DNA of 64,000 nt from Salipiger bermudensis (GTDB taxonomy: Bacteria > Pseudomonadota > Alphaproteobacteria > Rhodobacterales > Rhodobacteraceae). Of this stretch, positions 1 through 8,115 are shown in pieces. Position numbers and translations under genes: made by a program. Position 1 is the first letter of the stretch. Each line of letters begins with the position of its first letter. The stretch spans positions 1 to 64,000 of the forward strand of contig NZ_JAHVIA010000009.1 in NCBI RefSeq assembly GCF_019801965.1, read 5' to 3'. The notes below the pieces were generated by a model. It made no database searches. It had not been told where the DNA came from and was given only the letters and a program-made list of their open reading frames with translations.

Positions 1-51
1 TTCGATCTGAACACGTTCCTTGACGCTCAGTTGCGTGTATACCGCTCCCAT
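1..51 (-). CDS. IS30-family transposase, N-terminal fragment (cut by window edge)
   Basis: The reverse strand from 51 to 1 reads MGAVYTQLSVKERVQIE. It opens with an ATG and follows a purine-rich stretch (GGAGAGAGCC). The pattern YTQLxxxER.QIE is the typical N-terminus of IS30-type DDE transposases, ahead of their helix-turn-helix. Only 17 residues are visible and the rest lies left of the window, so intactness cannot be judged. The call rests on a short motif, but the motif is characteristic. Confidence 0.7.
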   Translation of the reverse strand, partial: MGAVYTQLSVKERVQIE

Positions 52-63
52 GGCAGGCTCTCT

Positions 64-92
64 CCATTAGATAACCATCTGTTTTCTAATGG
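64..92. repeat. Inverted repeat just upstream of the IS30 transposase start, probable element end
   Basis: CCATTAGA (64-71) and TCTAATGG (85-92) are perfect 8-base inverted copies separated by 13 bases, 13 bases upstream of the transposase ATG. IS30 elements have short leaders, so the element's end probably lies here or a few bases further right. The exact terminal repeat and target duplication cannot be set without the other end. The DNA between about 130 and 180 is more AT-rich than its surroundings and holds no gene. Confidence 0.4.
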
Positions 93-284
93 GAGTCGCA
101 CTTGAGGGTAGCGCGCACCCTTCGCCTCACTGGATACGCAGAATAGGCGTTATGTAATATTATGGTCGCCAGATCACACAATGACGCTTCTTGAGCCTGC
201 GGAGCAGCCTCGACACGTCTATATGCTCGCGCCCCGAGAGGAAGCGGATCGCCTTGTCGTGTGGGCGCACCCGGGCCGACCGCC

Positions 285-312
285 CGTTCGAGATCAGACC
301 CGATCTCGAACG
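285..312 (-). terminator. Hairpin downstream of uxuB
   Basis: CGTTCGAGATC (285-295) and GATCTCGAACG (302-312) form an 11-bp perfect stem with a 6-base loop, 25 bases past the stop of the mannitol dehydrogenase-family gene. There is no clear T tract on the minus strand, so it may act as a 3' stabiliser or a factor-assisted terminator of the uxuAB transcript. Confidence 0.65.
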
Positions 313-337
313 GCCGTCTCGGCGCAGGCCCGCACAG

Positions 338-1801
338 TTAGCCGCTCAGGCCGCCCGTCTCCAGGCCGATGATCTTGGTCATCGGCTCCGTCAGCATCGG
401 CGCGAGAATCTCCGTCACCTCTTCCCAAAAGGCGTCGTCGCCGGCCACGGACGCCGAGAGGATCCCGGAGTCCCGCAGCCCTGCCACGATCTCCGGCGCG
501 TCCAGATCCGCGGCAAGGGCCTGCAGCCGCCCGGAAATCGGATCGCGCAGATCGTAGGGGGCGCAGTCATGGGTGCGCCCCGAGACATGGCGCAGCCAGG
601 CGGCGGTGGCGAAGGCGAAGGCCCGCAGCGGCACGCCGCCGCGGCGCGCGTCGGGGATGGCGGAGAAGATGCGCTGCGGCATCTTCTCTGAGCCGTCCAT
701 GGCAATCTGGAAGGTCGCGTGGGCGATGGCCGGGTTCTCGAACCGTCGCAGCAGCGCCTCGGCGTAACCGCCGGTGTCGATGCCCTCGATCGGCGGCAGC
801 GTCGCGGCGGCGGCGGCGAGGTGGCGCCGGACAAGCGCCGCCAGCGGCGCGTCGGCCATGACGTCGCGCACATAGGTGTCGCCGGCATGGAAACCGGCAT
901 AGGCCAGCATCGAGTGGCTGCCGTTGAGCATCCGCAGCTTCATCGCCTCGAAGGCCGAGACATCGCTGGTGAAGATCACGCCGGCGGCCTCCCAGTCGGG
1001 GCGGCCCAGCGGGAAATTGTCCTCGATGACCCACTGGAAGAAGCGCTCGGTCTCCACCGCCGCCAGATCCTCGCAGCCGAGACGCGTGGCGGCCTCGGCG
1101 CGGGTGGCCTCGGTCGCGGCGGGGGTGATGCGGTCGACCATGGTCGAGGGAAAGGCGACCTCGGCAGCGATCCAGTCGGAGAGCGCCGGGTCGAGGCGGC
1201 GGGCGAAGTCGACCACCGCGCCGCGCAGCAGCACACCGTTTTCCGGCAGGTTGTCGCAGCAGAGCACGGTGAAGGGGGCCAGACCGGCCTCACGGCGCCG
1301 GCGCAGCGCCTCGGTCAGCAGGCCGAGCACGCCCTGCGGTGCAGCCGGCGCCGCGAGATCGGCGGCCACCGCCGGGTGCGACGGGTCGCAGCCCCGCGCC
1401 GCGCGATCGAGGCCATAGGCTTTCTCGGTAACCGTCAGCGAGACGATCCTCGTCGCTTCACCTGCCATCGTGGCGAGCACCGGATCGGAGTCTCCGGCGG
1501 AGCAGACCGCGTCGGCAATGGCGCCGATGACCCGCGCCTTGGTACCCTCGGCGCCCTTCTCGATCAGGGTGTAGAGCCCGTTCTGGGGATGCAGTTCCTC
1601 GGAGGCCCTTGGCGAGCGCAGCGACACGCCGAGGATGCGCCAATCGCCGCCGGAGGCCGCGAGCGCGAGATCGGTCAGCGCCGCTTGGTGCGCCTTGTGG
1701 AAGGCGCCGAGGCCGAGATGCACGATGCCGACACCATGCGCCGCGGGATCATAGCCGGGGCGCAGCGCGGCGGGCACCTGATCGAGAGAGGAGAGCCGCA
1801 T
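338..1801 (-). CDS. uxuB: Mannitol dehydrogenase-family oxidoreductase, probable D-mannonate (fructuronate) oxidoreductase
   Basis: The 487-residue protein belongs to the long-chain mannitol dehydrogenase family. It would interconvert D-fructuronate and D-mannonate with NAD(H) in the cytoplasm. An N-terminal nucleotide-binding region is followed by the family signature GLGAFHKAHQA and, in the middle, the catalytic region around MLNGSHSMLAY. The ATG at 1801 was chosen because it sits one base after the uxuA stop (TGACATG); an upstream in-frame ATG would lie inside uxuA. Coupling to uxuA favours UxuB over plain mannitol 2-dehydrogenase. An altronate or arabinitol specificity cannot be excluded from sequence alone. 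Confidence 0.85.
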   Translation of the reverse strand: MRLSSLDQVPAALRPGYDPAAHGVGIVHLGLGAFHKAHQAALTDLALAASGGDWRILGVSLRSPRASEELHPQNGLYTLIEKGAEGTKARVIGAIADAVCSAGDSDPVLATMAGEATRIVSLTVTEKAYGLDRAARGCDPSHPAVAADLAAPAAPQGVLGLLTEALRRRREAGLAPFTVLCCDNLPENGVLLRGAVVDFARRLDPALSDWIAAEVAFPSTMVDRITPAATEATRAEAATRLGCEDLAAVETERFFQWVIEDNFPLGRPDWEAAGVIFTSDVSAFEAMKLRMLNGSHSMLAYAGFHAGDTYVRDVMADAPLAALVRRHLAAAAATLPPIEGIDTGGYAEALLRRFENPAIAHATFQIAMDGSEKMPQRIFSAIPDARRGGVPLRAFAFATAAWLRHVSGRTHDCAPYDLRDPISGRLQALAADLDAPEIVAGLRDSGILSASVAGDDAFWEEVTEILAPMLTEPMTKIIGLETGGLSG

Positions 1802-1802
1802 G

Positions 1803-3017
1803 TCAGGCCTCCGCGACGAGGGGATGCTGGAAGGCATGGTAGAGCCCGCGCAGCTCGGCCAGCCCCTTGAGACGTCCGATGGCCGGGTAGCCGGGCTGGG
1901 CCTCGCGACCGATATCGTCGAGGATGTCCTGCCCGTGATCCGGGCGGAACGGGATCGACCAGTCGGCCCGGCCCGCGGCCTTGCGGCGCGCTTCCTCGGC
2001 GACGATGGCGCGCACCATTGCGGCCATGTCGGTATGGCCGCTCAGGTGCTCGTCCTCGTAGAAGGAATTCATCACCGCATCGCCTTCGATGGCGACGTTG
2101 CGCAGGTGCAGGAAATGCACCCGGTCGGCCAGCGCCTTGAAGATCGCGACGGTGTCATTGTCGGGCCGCGCGCCGAGCGATCCGGTGCAAAGGGTGACGC
2201 CGTTGGCGGGCAGGTCGACCGCGTCGAGGATCTTTCGGTACTGCGCCTCCGACGACATGATCCGCGGCAGGCCGAGCAGCGGGAAAGGCGGATCGTCGGG
2301 GTGGCAGCAGAGCCGGACGCCAAGCTCTTCGGCCAGCGGGGCGACCTCGGAGAGAAAGTCGATCAGGTGGCCCTGCAGGCGATCTTCCGAAATGCTGTCA
2401 TACTCGGCAAGATGGGCGCGCACATCCTCGAGGGTGAATGTCTCGGCGGCGCCGGGCAGGCCGAAAACCACATTGCCGGCGAGCTGCTCGCGGCGGGCCT
2501 CGTCCATCCCGGCGAAGCGCTCGGCTGCGGCGGCGACCACAGCTTCGGGGAACTGCTCGGCGGCACCGGCACGCTGCAGGATGTGGATGTCGAAGGCGGC
2601 GAAGTCGATCAGGTCGAAGCGCATGCAGCGGGCGCCGTTGGGCCGCTCCCACGCGAGGTCGGTGCGGGTCCAGTCGAGCACCGGCATGAAGTTGTAGCAG
2701 ATGACATCGATGCCGGCCTCGGAGAGGTGGCGCATCGAGACTTTCCAGTTCTCGACATGGGTCTTCCAGTCGCCCTTCTGCTTCTTGATGTCCTCGGAGA
2801 CCGGCAGCGATTCGACCACGTCCCAGCTGAGGGTCGAGGGGCGGCCATCCTTGCGGGTGCCGATCTCGCGCTGGCGCTGCGCGATCTCCTCCGGTGTCCA
2901 GACTGCGCCCGTCGGCACATGGTGCAGGGCGGAAACAACGCCTTCGACGCCCGCCTGCATCATGTCGTCGATGCTCACACGGTCCCGCGGACCGAACCAA
3001 CGCCAAGTCTGACGCAT
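1803..3017 (-). CDS. uxuA: D-mannonate dehydratase
   Basis: The 404-residue protein matches UxuA in length and motifs, including MRQTWRWFGPRD at the start, YNFMPVLDWTRTDL, a CCHPDD metal-site segment and HLRNV and HTDM near the C-terminus. UxuA removes water from D-mannonate to give 2-keto-3-deoxy-D-gluconate, the second step after UxuB. It is the first gene of the uxuAB operon and is divergent from a GntR gene, the usual arrangement for a local repressor. No 2-keto-3-deoxygluconate kinase or aldolase is present in the window, so the product must be handled by genes elsewhere. Confidence 0.93.
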   Translation of the reverse strand: MRQTWRWFGPRDRVSIDDMMQAGVEGVVSALHHVPTGAVWTPEEIAQRQREIGTRKDGRPSTLSWDVVESLPVSEDIKKQKGDWKTHVENWKVSMRHLSEAGIDVICYNFMPVLDWTRTDLAWERPNGARCMRFDLIDFAAFDIHILQRAGAAEQFPEAVVAAAAERFAGMDEARREQLAGNVVFGLPGAAETFTLEDVRAHLAEYDSISEDRLQGHLIDFLSEVAPLAEELGVRLCCHPDDPPFPLLGLPRIMSSEAQYRKILDAVDLPANGVTLCTGSLGARPDNDTVAIFKALADRVHFLHLRNVAIEGDAVMNSFYEDEHLSGHTDMAAMVRAIVAEEARRKAAGRADWSIPFRPDHGQDILDDIGREAQPGYPAIGRLKGLAELRGLYHAFQHPLVAEA

Positions 3018-3097
3018 CGCTAATTCCTCCCTCGGAAGTCATGGCCGGAGCCCGGCCCGTCTCGTGCCAATCCATAGCAGATCAGAATTCTGTTGAC

Positions 3098-3111
3098 TAG
3101 TATGGTAGTAT
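3098..3111. promoter_or_regulatory. Direct-repeat element in the uxuA/GntR divergent promoter
   Basis: TAGTAT occurs twice, at 3098-3103 and 3106-3111, separated by GG. It sits in the 126-base gap between divergent uxuA and the GntR gene and overlaps a TTGACT (3093-3098) that could be a -35 box. It is the only conspicuous repeat in the gap, so it is a candidate operator. It differs from the TGT-N3-ACA sites found further along the window. Confidence 0.35.
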
Positions 3112-3143
3112 CCAGCACGGTGCGGAGCCAAGGGAGGAACGCA

Positions 3144-3842
3144 ATGGGCATCGAGTCGCTCGACATCGGACAACTGGACCTGTCGGCTCCGGTCGGAGCG
3201 CAGCTCACCGCGGCCCTGCGCCAGTCCATCATCCGCAATCAGCTCAAGCCCGGCGTCCGCCTCTCCGAGGCCGAGATCGGCGCCCGCTTCGGCATTTCGC
3301 GCCAGCCGGTGCGCGAGGCCTTCATCAAGCTCTCCGAAGAAGGCCTGCTCGAAATCCGCCCGCAGCGCGGCTCCTTCGTGCGCAAGATTTCCCTCGAGGC
3401 GGTGATGGACGCGCGCTTTGTCCGCGAGGCGGTGGAGGCGGATATCGTCAAGGCCTGCGCCGCCGATCCTGCCCCCGGGCTGGTCGCCGAGCTGCGCGAT
3501 CAGATCCGCGCGCAGGAGCGGCTGGCCGACGACCGCCCGACGGCCTTCGTGCCGCTCGACGACATGTTCCACCACACGCTGGCACAGGCGGCGGGGCGGC
3601 CGAACGCCTGGGCGGTGATCGAGGGCATGAAGACCCAGATGGACCGGGTGCGGCAGATGACGTCGACCAATTTCCCGCTGGCCCATCTCATCACGCAGCA
3701 CAACGCCGTGGTCGACGCCATTGAGGCGCGCGACCCGCAGGCTGCGGAACAGGCGATGCGCGGACACCTGCAGATGATCCTGCAGGATCTGCCCGCGATC
3801 CGTGAAGGCTTTCCCGACTATTTCGACCCGTCAGGAGAATAG
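3144..3842 (+). CDS. GntR-family transcriptional regulator, FCD (FadR) subfamily
   Basis: The 232-residue protein has an N-terminal winged helix (LRQSIIRNQLKPGVRLSE, then FGISRQPVREAFIKLSEEG) and an all-helical FCD ligand-binding domain with the metal-site histidines expected of that fold. The ATG at 3144 follows AGGGAGGAACGCA, a strong ribosome binding site. It is divergent from uxuAB and 37 bases upstream of a TRAP transporter, so it probably controls both in response to a uronate or aldonate such as fructuronate or mannonate. Its operator may be the repeat at 3098-3111. Confidence 0.9.
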   Translation: MGIESLDIGQLDLSAPVGAQLTAALRQSIIRNQLKPGVRLSEAEIGARFGISRQPVREAFIKLSEEGLLEIRPQRGSFVRKISLEAVMDARFVREAVEADIVKACAADPAPGLVAELRDQIRAQERLADDRPTAFVPLDDMFHHTLAQAAGRPNAWAVIEGMKTQMDRVRQMTSTNFPLAHLITQHNAVVDAIEARDPQAAEQAMRGHLQMILQDLPAIREGFPDYFDPSGE

Positions 3843-3879
3843 TCGCGAAAATTCCAAGGCGAATGAAAGGGAGGAAACC

Positions 3880-4857
3880 ATGTTCGTCACCAAGTCTCTC
3901 AAGACCCTCATGCTCACCGGGATCGCGACCGTCGCGCTGACCGCATCGGCGATGGCCGCCGACATGACGCTCAAGCTCGGCCACCCGGCCAACGAGGACA
4001 ACATCTGGCACAAGGCCTCGATGAAGTTCGCCGAGGAGGTCGCCGCGCTGACCGAAGGCCGCATCGAGGTCGAGGTCTATCCCAACGAGACCCTCGGCAA
4101 GGAAATGGACGTCATCAACGGCATGCAGCTCGGCACCGCCGACATGACCATCACCGGCGAGTCGCTGCAGAACTACGCCCCGATGGCGGCACTGCTGGCG
4201 ATCCCCTACGGCTACAAGACGCTCGAGGACATGGACGCGGTGGCCGGCGGCGAGCTCGGCGACAAGATCGAACAGCAGATCATTGAGAAGGTCGGCATTC
4301 GCCCGATCGCCTATTTCGCCCGCGGCCCGCGCAACCTGACCTCGAACCGGCCGATCGCGTCGCCCGATGACCTTAACGGCCTGAAGATGCGCGTGCCCAA
4401 CGTGCCGCTGTTCCTCAACGTCTGGAAGGCGCTTGGCGCGAACCCGACGCCGATGGCCTTCTCCGAGGTCTTCACCTCGCTGCAGAACGGCACCATCGAG
4501 GCGCAGGAGAACCCGCTGGCGCTGATCAAGTCGGCCAATTTCAACGAGGTGCAGGACTACGTGAACCTGACCCAGCACGTGCGCTCGTGGATCTACCTGA
4601 CCCTGTCCGACATGGCGTGGCAGCAGATGTCGGAAGCGGATCAGGCCGCGGTCATGGAAGCCGCCGCGCGGGCACAGGCCTGGGAGCGCGAGCAGTTCCT
4701 CGCCGACGAGCAGCAACTGCAGTCGCAGCTCGAGGAGCTCGGCATGGAGTTCGTCGAGGTCGACAGCGCGGCCTTTGCCGCCGCCGCCAAGGAAGCCGTG
4801 CTGAGCTCGGTCGCCGAAGAGATCCGCCCCGACGTGGAGCAGCTCTTCGCCGAGTGA
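3880..4857 (+). CDS. dctP: TRAP transporter solute-binding protein (DctP family)
   Basis: The 325-residue periplasmic receptor has a signal peptide ending at about residue 26 (ASAMA/AD). The DctP features are present: KLGHPANEDN near the mature N-terminus, the ARGPRNLTSNRPI strand, and Arg171 in LKMRVP, which by family knowledge ties the substrate carboxylate. The ATG at 3880 follows GGGAGGAAACC. Genes for the small and large membrane subunits follow. Context (uxuAB, idonate dehydrogenase) suggests a hexuronate or aldonate substrate; the exact ligand is not readable. Confidence 0.93.
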   Translation: MFVTKSLKTLMLTGIATVALTASAMAADMTLKLGHPANEDNIWHKASMKFAEEVAALTEGRIEVEVYPNETLGKEMDVINGMQLGTADMTITGESLQNYAPMAALLAIPYGYKTLEDMDAVAGGELGDKIEQQIIEKVGIRPIAYFARGPRNLTSNRPIASPDDLNGLKMRVPNVPLFLNVWKALGANPTPMAFSEVFTSLQNGTIEAQENPLALIKSANFNEVQDYVNLTQHVRSWIYLTLSDMAWQQMSEADQAAVMEAAARAQAWEREQFLADEQQLQSQLEELGMEFVEVDSAAFAAAAKEAVLSSVAEEIRPDVEQLFAE

Positions 4858-4883
4858 TCGGCCAGACCCTTCGAGGATCTTCA

Positions 4884-4914
4884 CGCGGGCCCGTTCTCTG
4901 TTGACGGGCCCGCG
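4884..4914 (+). terminator. Strong hairpin between dctP and dctQ
   Basis: CGCGGGCCCGT (4884-4894) and ACGGGCCCGCG (4904-4914) make a perfect 11-bp stem with a 9-base loop and no T tract. It lies in the 124-base gap after the binding-protein gene. Such hairpins commonly stabilise the binding-protein message or partly terminate, so receptor outnumbers permease. Confidence 0.7.
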
Positions 4915-4981
4915 CCCCCTGCCCCGGCCCGGCGCATCACGCCCGGGCCACCGGATTTCCCCCCTCCCGACGAGGACGACC

Positions 4982-5482
4982 ATGGAAAAGTTCACCTCGG
5001 TCCTGACCGTCATCGCCCGGGCCGCCACCGGCCTCGCCTTCATGGTCATCATCGTGGCCGTGGTGGTGCAGCTTCTGGGCCGCTCGGGCGTCATCAGCTC
5101 GGTCGTCTGGACCGAGGAGCTGACCCGCTTCGCGCTGCTCTTCCTCGCCGCCTTCGGCGTCGGTCTGAGCTACCGCTCCGGCAACCTCGTCAATGTCGAC
5201 ATCGTCTGCGAGGCGCTGCCCGAGCGCGCCGCCTGGCTGCTGCGGCTGGTCTGCGCCGTCATCACCTGCGCGTTCGGCCTCGTGCTCGTCAAGGCGACCT
5301 GGCTCTACGTCTCGGTCGGGGCGCGCCAGACCGCGCCTTCGCTGGGGGTGCGGATGGACTGGATCCACGCATCGGTGCTCGTCGCCCTGCTGTCGCTGAG
5401 CCTGTTCGCGGCGCTGCGCATCATCGGGATGCTGACCGGAACGACCGACGGCAAACCCGACCGTCTCGAAGAGGACGCCTGA
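4982..5482 (+). CDS. dctQ: TRAP transporter small membrane subunit (DctQ family)
   Basis: The 166-residue protein has four predicted membrane helices, the standard DctQ layout, with the helix 2 motif VVWTEELTRFALLFLAAFGVGLSY. The ATG at 4982 (GACCATGGAAAAG) gives the conserved start MEKFTSVLTVI; upstream in-frame starts would add an arginine- and proline-rich stretch. The gene ends one base before dctM, so the two are almost certainly co-translated. Confidence 0.92.
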   Translation: MEKFTSVLTVIARAATGLAFMVIIVAVVVQLLGRSGVISSVVWTEELTRFALLFLAAFGVGLSYRSGNLVNVDIVCEALPERAAWLLRLVCAVITCAFGLVLVKATWLYVSVGARQTAPSLGVRMDWIHASVLVALLSLSLFAALRIIGMLTGTTDGKPDRLEEDA

Positions 5483-5483
5483 C

Positions 5484-6761
5484 ATGGAACTCGCCATCCT
5501 TCTGACCTGCTTTCTCGGCGGTCTCGTCATCGGCCTGCCGGTCGCGGTGACGCTCGGCGTCGCGTCCCTGGCCTACCTGTCGTTCAAGGGCATGCCACTC
5601 GTGGTGATCCCGCAGAAGATGTATGCCGGCATGGACACCTTCGTGCTGCTCTGCATCCCGGGCTTCATCCTCGCCGGCAACCTGATGAACGCCGGCGGCA
5701 TCACCGGGCGCATCGTCCGTCTTGCGCAGGCGATGGTGGGCTGGATGCGCGGCGGTCTGGGTCTGACCAACGTTGCCGCCTCGATGCTGTTCGGCGGCAT
5801 CTCGGGCACCGCCGCCGCCGATGCCGCCTCGATCGGCGGCATGATGATCCCGGGCATGAAGAAGGCCGGCTACCCGGCGGATTTCTCGGCCGCGATCACC
5901 GCCGCCTCCTCCACCGTCGGGCCGATCATCCCGCCCTCGGTGCCGATGATCATCGTCGGCACGCTGTCGGGCATCTCGGTCGGCAAGATGTTCATCGCCG
6001 GCGCGCTGCCGGGGATCCTGATGGGCGTCGCGATGATGATCACCGCCTGGATCATCGCCCGCCGCCGCAACTTCCCGCGCCAGCCGTGGCAGGGCTTCGG
6101 CGAGCTCGGCCGGGCCTTCCTCGGGGCGTTCTGGGCCGTCGCCATGACCGCCTTCATCGTCGGCGGCCTGCTGATCGGCTTCGCCACCCCCACCGAGACC
6201 GCCGTGGTCGCCTCGATCTACGCCTTCGTCGTCGGCGCCTTCGTCTATCGTGGCCTCAAGCTGCGCGACGTGCCGCGCATCGTCATCGATAGCGCGATCT
6301 CCGCCGCGGCGATCCTCGTGCTGGTGGGGCTCGCCAACGTGTTCGGCTGGATCCTCGTCTCCGAGCGCATCCCGCAGATGATCGCCAACGCGGTGCTCAG
6401 CATCACCGACAACAGGTTCCTCGTGATCCTGCTGATCAACCTCGTGCTGCTCTTCGTGGGCATGTTCATGGAGACCATCGCCGCGCTGATCATCCTCTTC
6501 GGCCCGCTCCTGGCGCTGGCCACCGGGGTCGGGGTCGATCCGCTGCATTTTGCGGTCTTCGCGGTGCTCAACCTGATGATCGGGCTCACCACGCCGCCGG
6601 TTGGCGTCTGCCTGTTCATCTGCGCCGATATCGGCCGGGTGTCGCTGTGGCAGGTGACCCGCGCCATCGGCCCCTTCCTCGTGACCAACATGATCGTGCT
6701 GATGCTGGTGTCCTACATCCCGTTCTTCAGCACCTGGCTCCCCTCGCTTCTCAGCAATTAG
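5484..6761 (+). CDS. dctM: TRAP transporter large permease subunit (DctM family)
   Basis: The 425-residue, roughly 12-helix ion-transporter-superfamily protein drives sodium- or proton-coupled uptake. Family landmarks are the LFGGISGTAAADAASIGGMMIP segment near residue 95, the IIPPSVPMIIVG loop, and the mirrored TTPPVGVCLFICADI loop in the C-terminal half. It completes the transporter begun by dctP and dctQ and precedes a zinc dehydrogenase by 10 bases. Confidence 0.95.
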   Translation: MELAILLTCFLGGLVIGLPVAVTLGVASLAYLSFKGMPLVVIPQKMYAGMDTFVLLCIPGFILAGNLMNAGGITGRIVRLAQAMVGWMRGGLGLTNVAASMLFGGISGTAAADAASIGGMMIPGMKKAGYPADFSAAITAASSTVGPIIPPSVPMIIVGTLSGISVGKMFIAGALPGILMGVAMMITAWIIARRRNFPRQPWQGFGELGRAFLGAFWAVAMTAFIVGGLLIGFATPTETAVVASIYAFVVGAFVYRGLKLRDVPRIVIDSAISAAAILVLVGLANVFGWILVSERIPQMIANAVLSITDNRFLVILLINLVLLFVGMFMETIAALIILFGPLLALATGVGVDPLHFAVFAVLNLMIGLTTPPVGVCLFICADIGRVSLWQVTRAIGPFLVTNMIVLMLVSYIPFFSTWLPSLLSN

Positions 6762-6771
6762 GACTGATCCC

Positions 6772-7821
6772 ATGACGATCCGCATCGCTCGCCTGCATGG
6801 CCAGAAGGACCTGCGCGTCGAAACCCTCGAAGACCCGCAGGCCGGGCCCGGCGAGGTCGTCGTCGCGATCGGCGCCGGCGGGATCTGCGGCTCCGACATC
6901 CATTACTACACCGACGGCGGCATCGGCACGATCCGGGTGCGCGAGCCGATCATCATCGGCCACGAGGCCGCCGGAACGGTGGTCGAGCTGGGCGACGGCG
7001 TCGATGGGCTCTCGGTGGGCGACCGGGTGGCGGTGAACCCGTCGCACCCCTGTGGTGCCTGCCGGTTCTGCCGCGAGGGTGCGCATCAGCATTGCCTGAA
7101 CATGCGCTTCAAGGGCTCGGCGATGTTCCTGCCGCACGAGCAGGGCTTCTTCCGCGACCGGATCGCCATCGGGGCCGCGCAATGCCACAAGATCGCAGAG
7201 GGAGTGCCGATGGCCGAGGCCGCGCTGGCCGAGCCGTTGGCGGTCTGCCGCCGCGCCGTGACCCGCGCGATGGAGATCGCCGGCCCGCTCGAGGGCAAGC
7301 GCGTGCTGGTGACCGGAGCGGGCCCCATCGGCGCGCTCTGCGTGGCGCTTTCTCGGCATTTCGGCGCCGCCGAGATCGTGGTGACCGACCTGCAGGACGC
7401 CACGCTCGAGGTGGCGAAGGCGGTCGGCGCGAGCCGTGCCGTCAACGTCGCGAAGGATGCCGAGGCGCTGGCGGAATACGAGATCGACAAGGGACAGTTC
7501 GACCTGTGTTTCGAATGCTCCGCCGCCGGCCCCGCGATCCGCTCGGCCATCGCCTGCACCCGCCCGCAGGGCACCATCGTGCAGGTCGGCGTGATGGGCG
7601 ACACGCCGGTGCCGTTCAACATGCTGGTGGCCAAGGAGCTCAACCTCGTCGGCACCCACCGCTTCGATGCCGAGTTCGGGCAGGCGGTCGAGCTGATCAA
7701 CAGCCAGACGCTGACCCTCGCGCCCATCGTCACCCACAGCCTGCCGGTGGACGAGGTGCAGGCAGCCATGGATCTCGCCCTCGACCGGGGAAAGGCGGTC
7801 AAGGTCCAGGTGGTATTCTGA
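6772..7821 (+). CDS. idnD: Zinc-dependent medium-chain dehydrogenase, probable L-idonate/L-gulonate 5-dehydrogenase
   Basis: The 349-residue protein has the catalytic zinc site GGICGSDIHYYTDGG and a GHEAAG segment, the structural zinc cysteine lobe CGACRFCREGAHQHC, and a Rossmann fold (GAGPIGAL, then VVTDLQD, whose acidic residue favours NAD over NADP). IHYYTDGGIG is typical of L-idonate 5-dehydrogenase. It is the last gene of the GntR-TRAP operon, so it probably oxidises the imported aldonate to a keto-acid that UxuB/UxuA can process. Sorbitol or other polyol activity remains possible. Confidence 0.75.
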   Translation: MTIRIARLHGQKDLRVETLEDPQAGPGEVVVAIGAGGICGSDIHYYTDGGIGTIRVREPIIIGHEAAGTVVELGDGVDGLSVGDRVAVNPSHPCGACRFCREGAHQHCLNMRFKGSAMFLPHEQGFFRDRIAIGAAQCHKIAEGVPMAEAALAEPLAVCRRAVTRAMEIAGPLEGKRVLVTGAGPIGALCVALSRHFGAAEIVVTDLQDATLEVAKAVGASRAVNVAKDAEALAEYEIDKGQFDLCFECSAAGPAIRSAIACTRPQGTIVQVGVMGDTPVPFNMLVAKELNLVGTHRFDAEFGQAVELINSQTLTLAPIVTHSLPVDEVQAAMDLALDRGKAVKVQVVF

Positions 7822-8018
7822 ACCTGATACGGGGCTGATCTGTCGCACCGCTCCGGCGCCGTGGCTTTGCGGTGGGGCGGCGCTCGCCGTCGCAAATCTG
7901 ACAGGGTACCGCGCCGCCCACCCCGACCAATGGGAGAGGCCCTGCGCAGCGCCCTCTGCCCCGCGCCCGGCGACGCGGTCCGAGGCTCCGTCTGCCCTCG
8001 CTGCGATGCTATTCACGC

Positions 8019-8064
8019 GGAAACAAACGGCCCCCGAAGAAGGAAACAGACGGCCCCAGAAGAA
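8019..8064. repeat. Two 23-bp tandem copies
   Basis: Positions 8019-8041 and 8042-8064 are adjacent copies of one 23-base unit (GGAAACA.ACGGCCCC.GAAGAA) differing at two positions. They abut the metQ terminator on its distal side. The 294-base gap 7822-8115 between idnD and metQ holds only this repeat and the terminator, with no gene seen. Confidence 0.7.
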
Positions 8065-8067
8065 GAA

Positions 8068-8090
8068 GGGCGGCCCGCGCGGGGCCGCCC
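8068..8090 (-). terminator. Rho-independent-like terminator of the metNIQ operon
   Basis: GGGCGGCCC (8068-8076) and GGGCCGCCC (8082-8090) form a 9-bp stem with a 5-base loop, 26 bases past metQ. On the minus strand it is followed by TTCTTCTTCT, a pyrimidine tail rich enough in T to support termination. Confidence 0.75.
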
Positions 8091-8115
8091 TCCAGGCATT
8101 GCGATGACGCAGCGC

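Noticed and set aside
181-372. Small plus-strand frame near the IS end
   Set aside because: It has no ribosome site or similarity, overlaps the uxuB terminator hairpin and looks random.
1802-1837. Extended uxuB N-terminus from an upstream ATG
   Set aside because: The extra 12 residues overlap uxuA, and the TGACATG junction with the ATG at 1801 gives the conserved start.
719-1870. Plus-strand 383-codon frame opposite uxuB
   Set aside because: It has no domain and overlaps a clear mannitol dehydrogenase-family gene.
5421-6899. Minus-strand open frame of 492 codons rich in Asp, His and Glu
   Set aside because: It is antisense to dctM; the odd charged composition is the complement of hydrophobic codons.
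8019-8064. CRISPR-like repeat
   Set aside because: There are only two adjacent copies without spacers, and no cas genes anywhere in the window.
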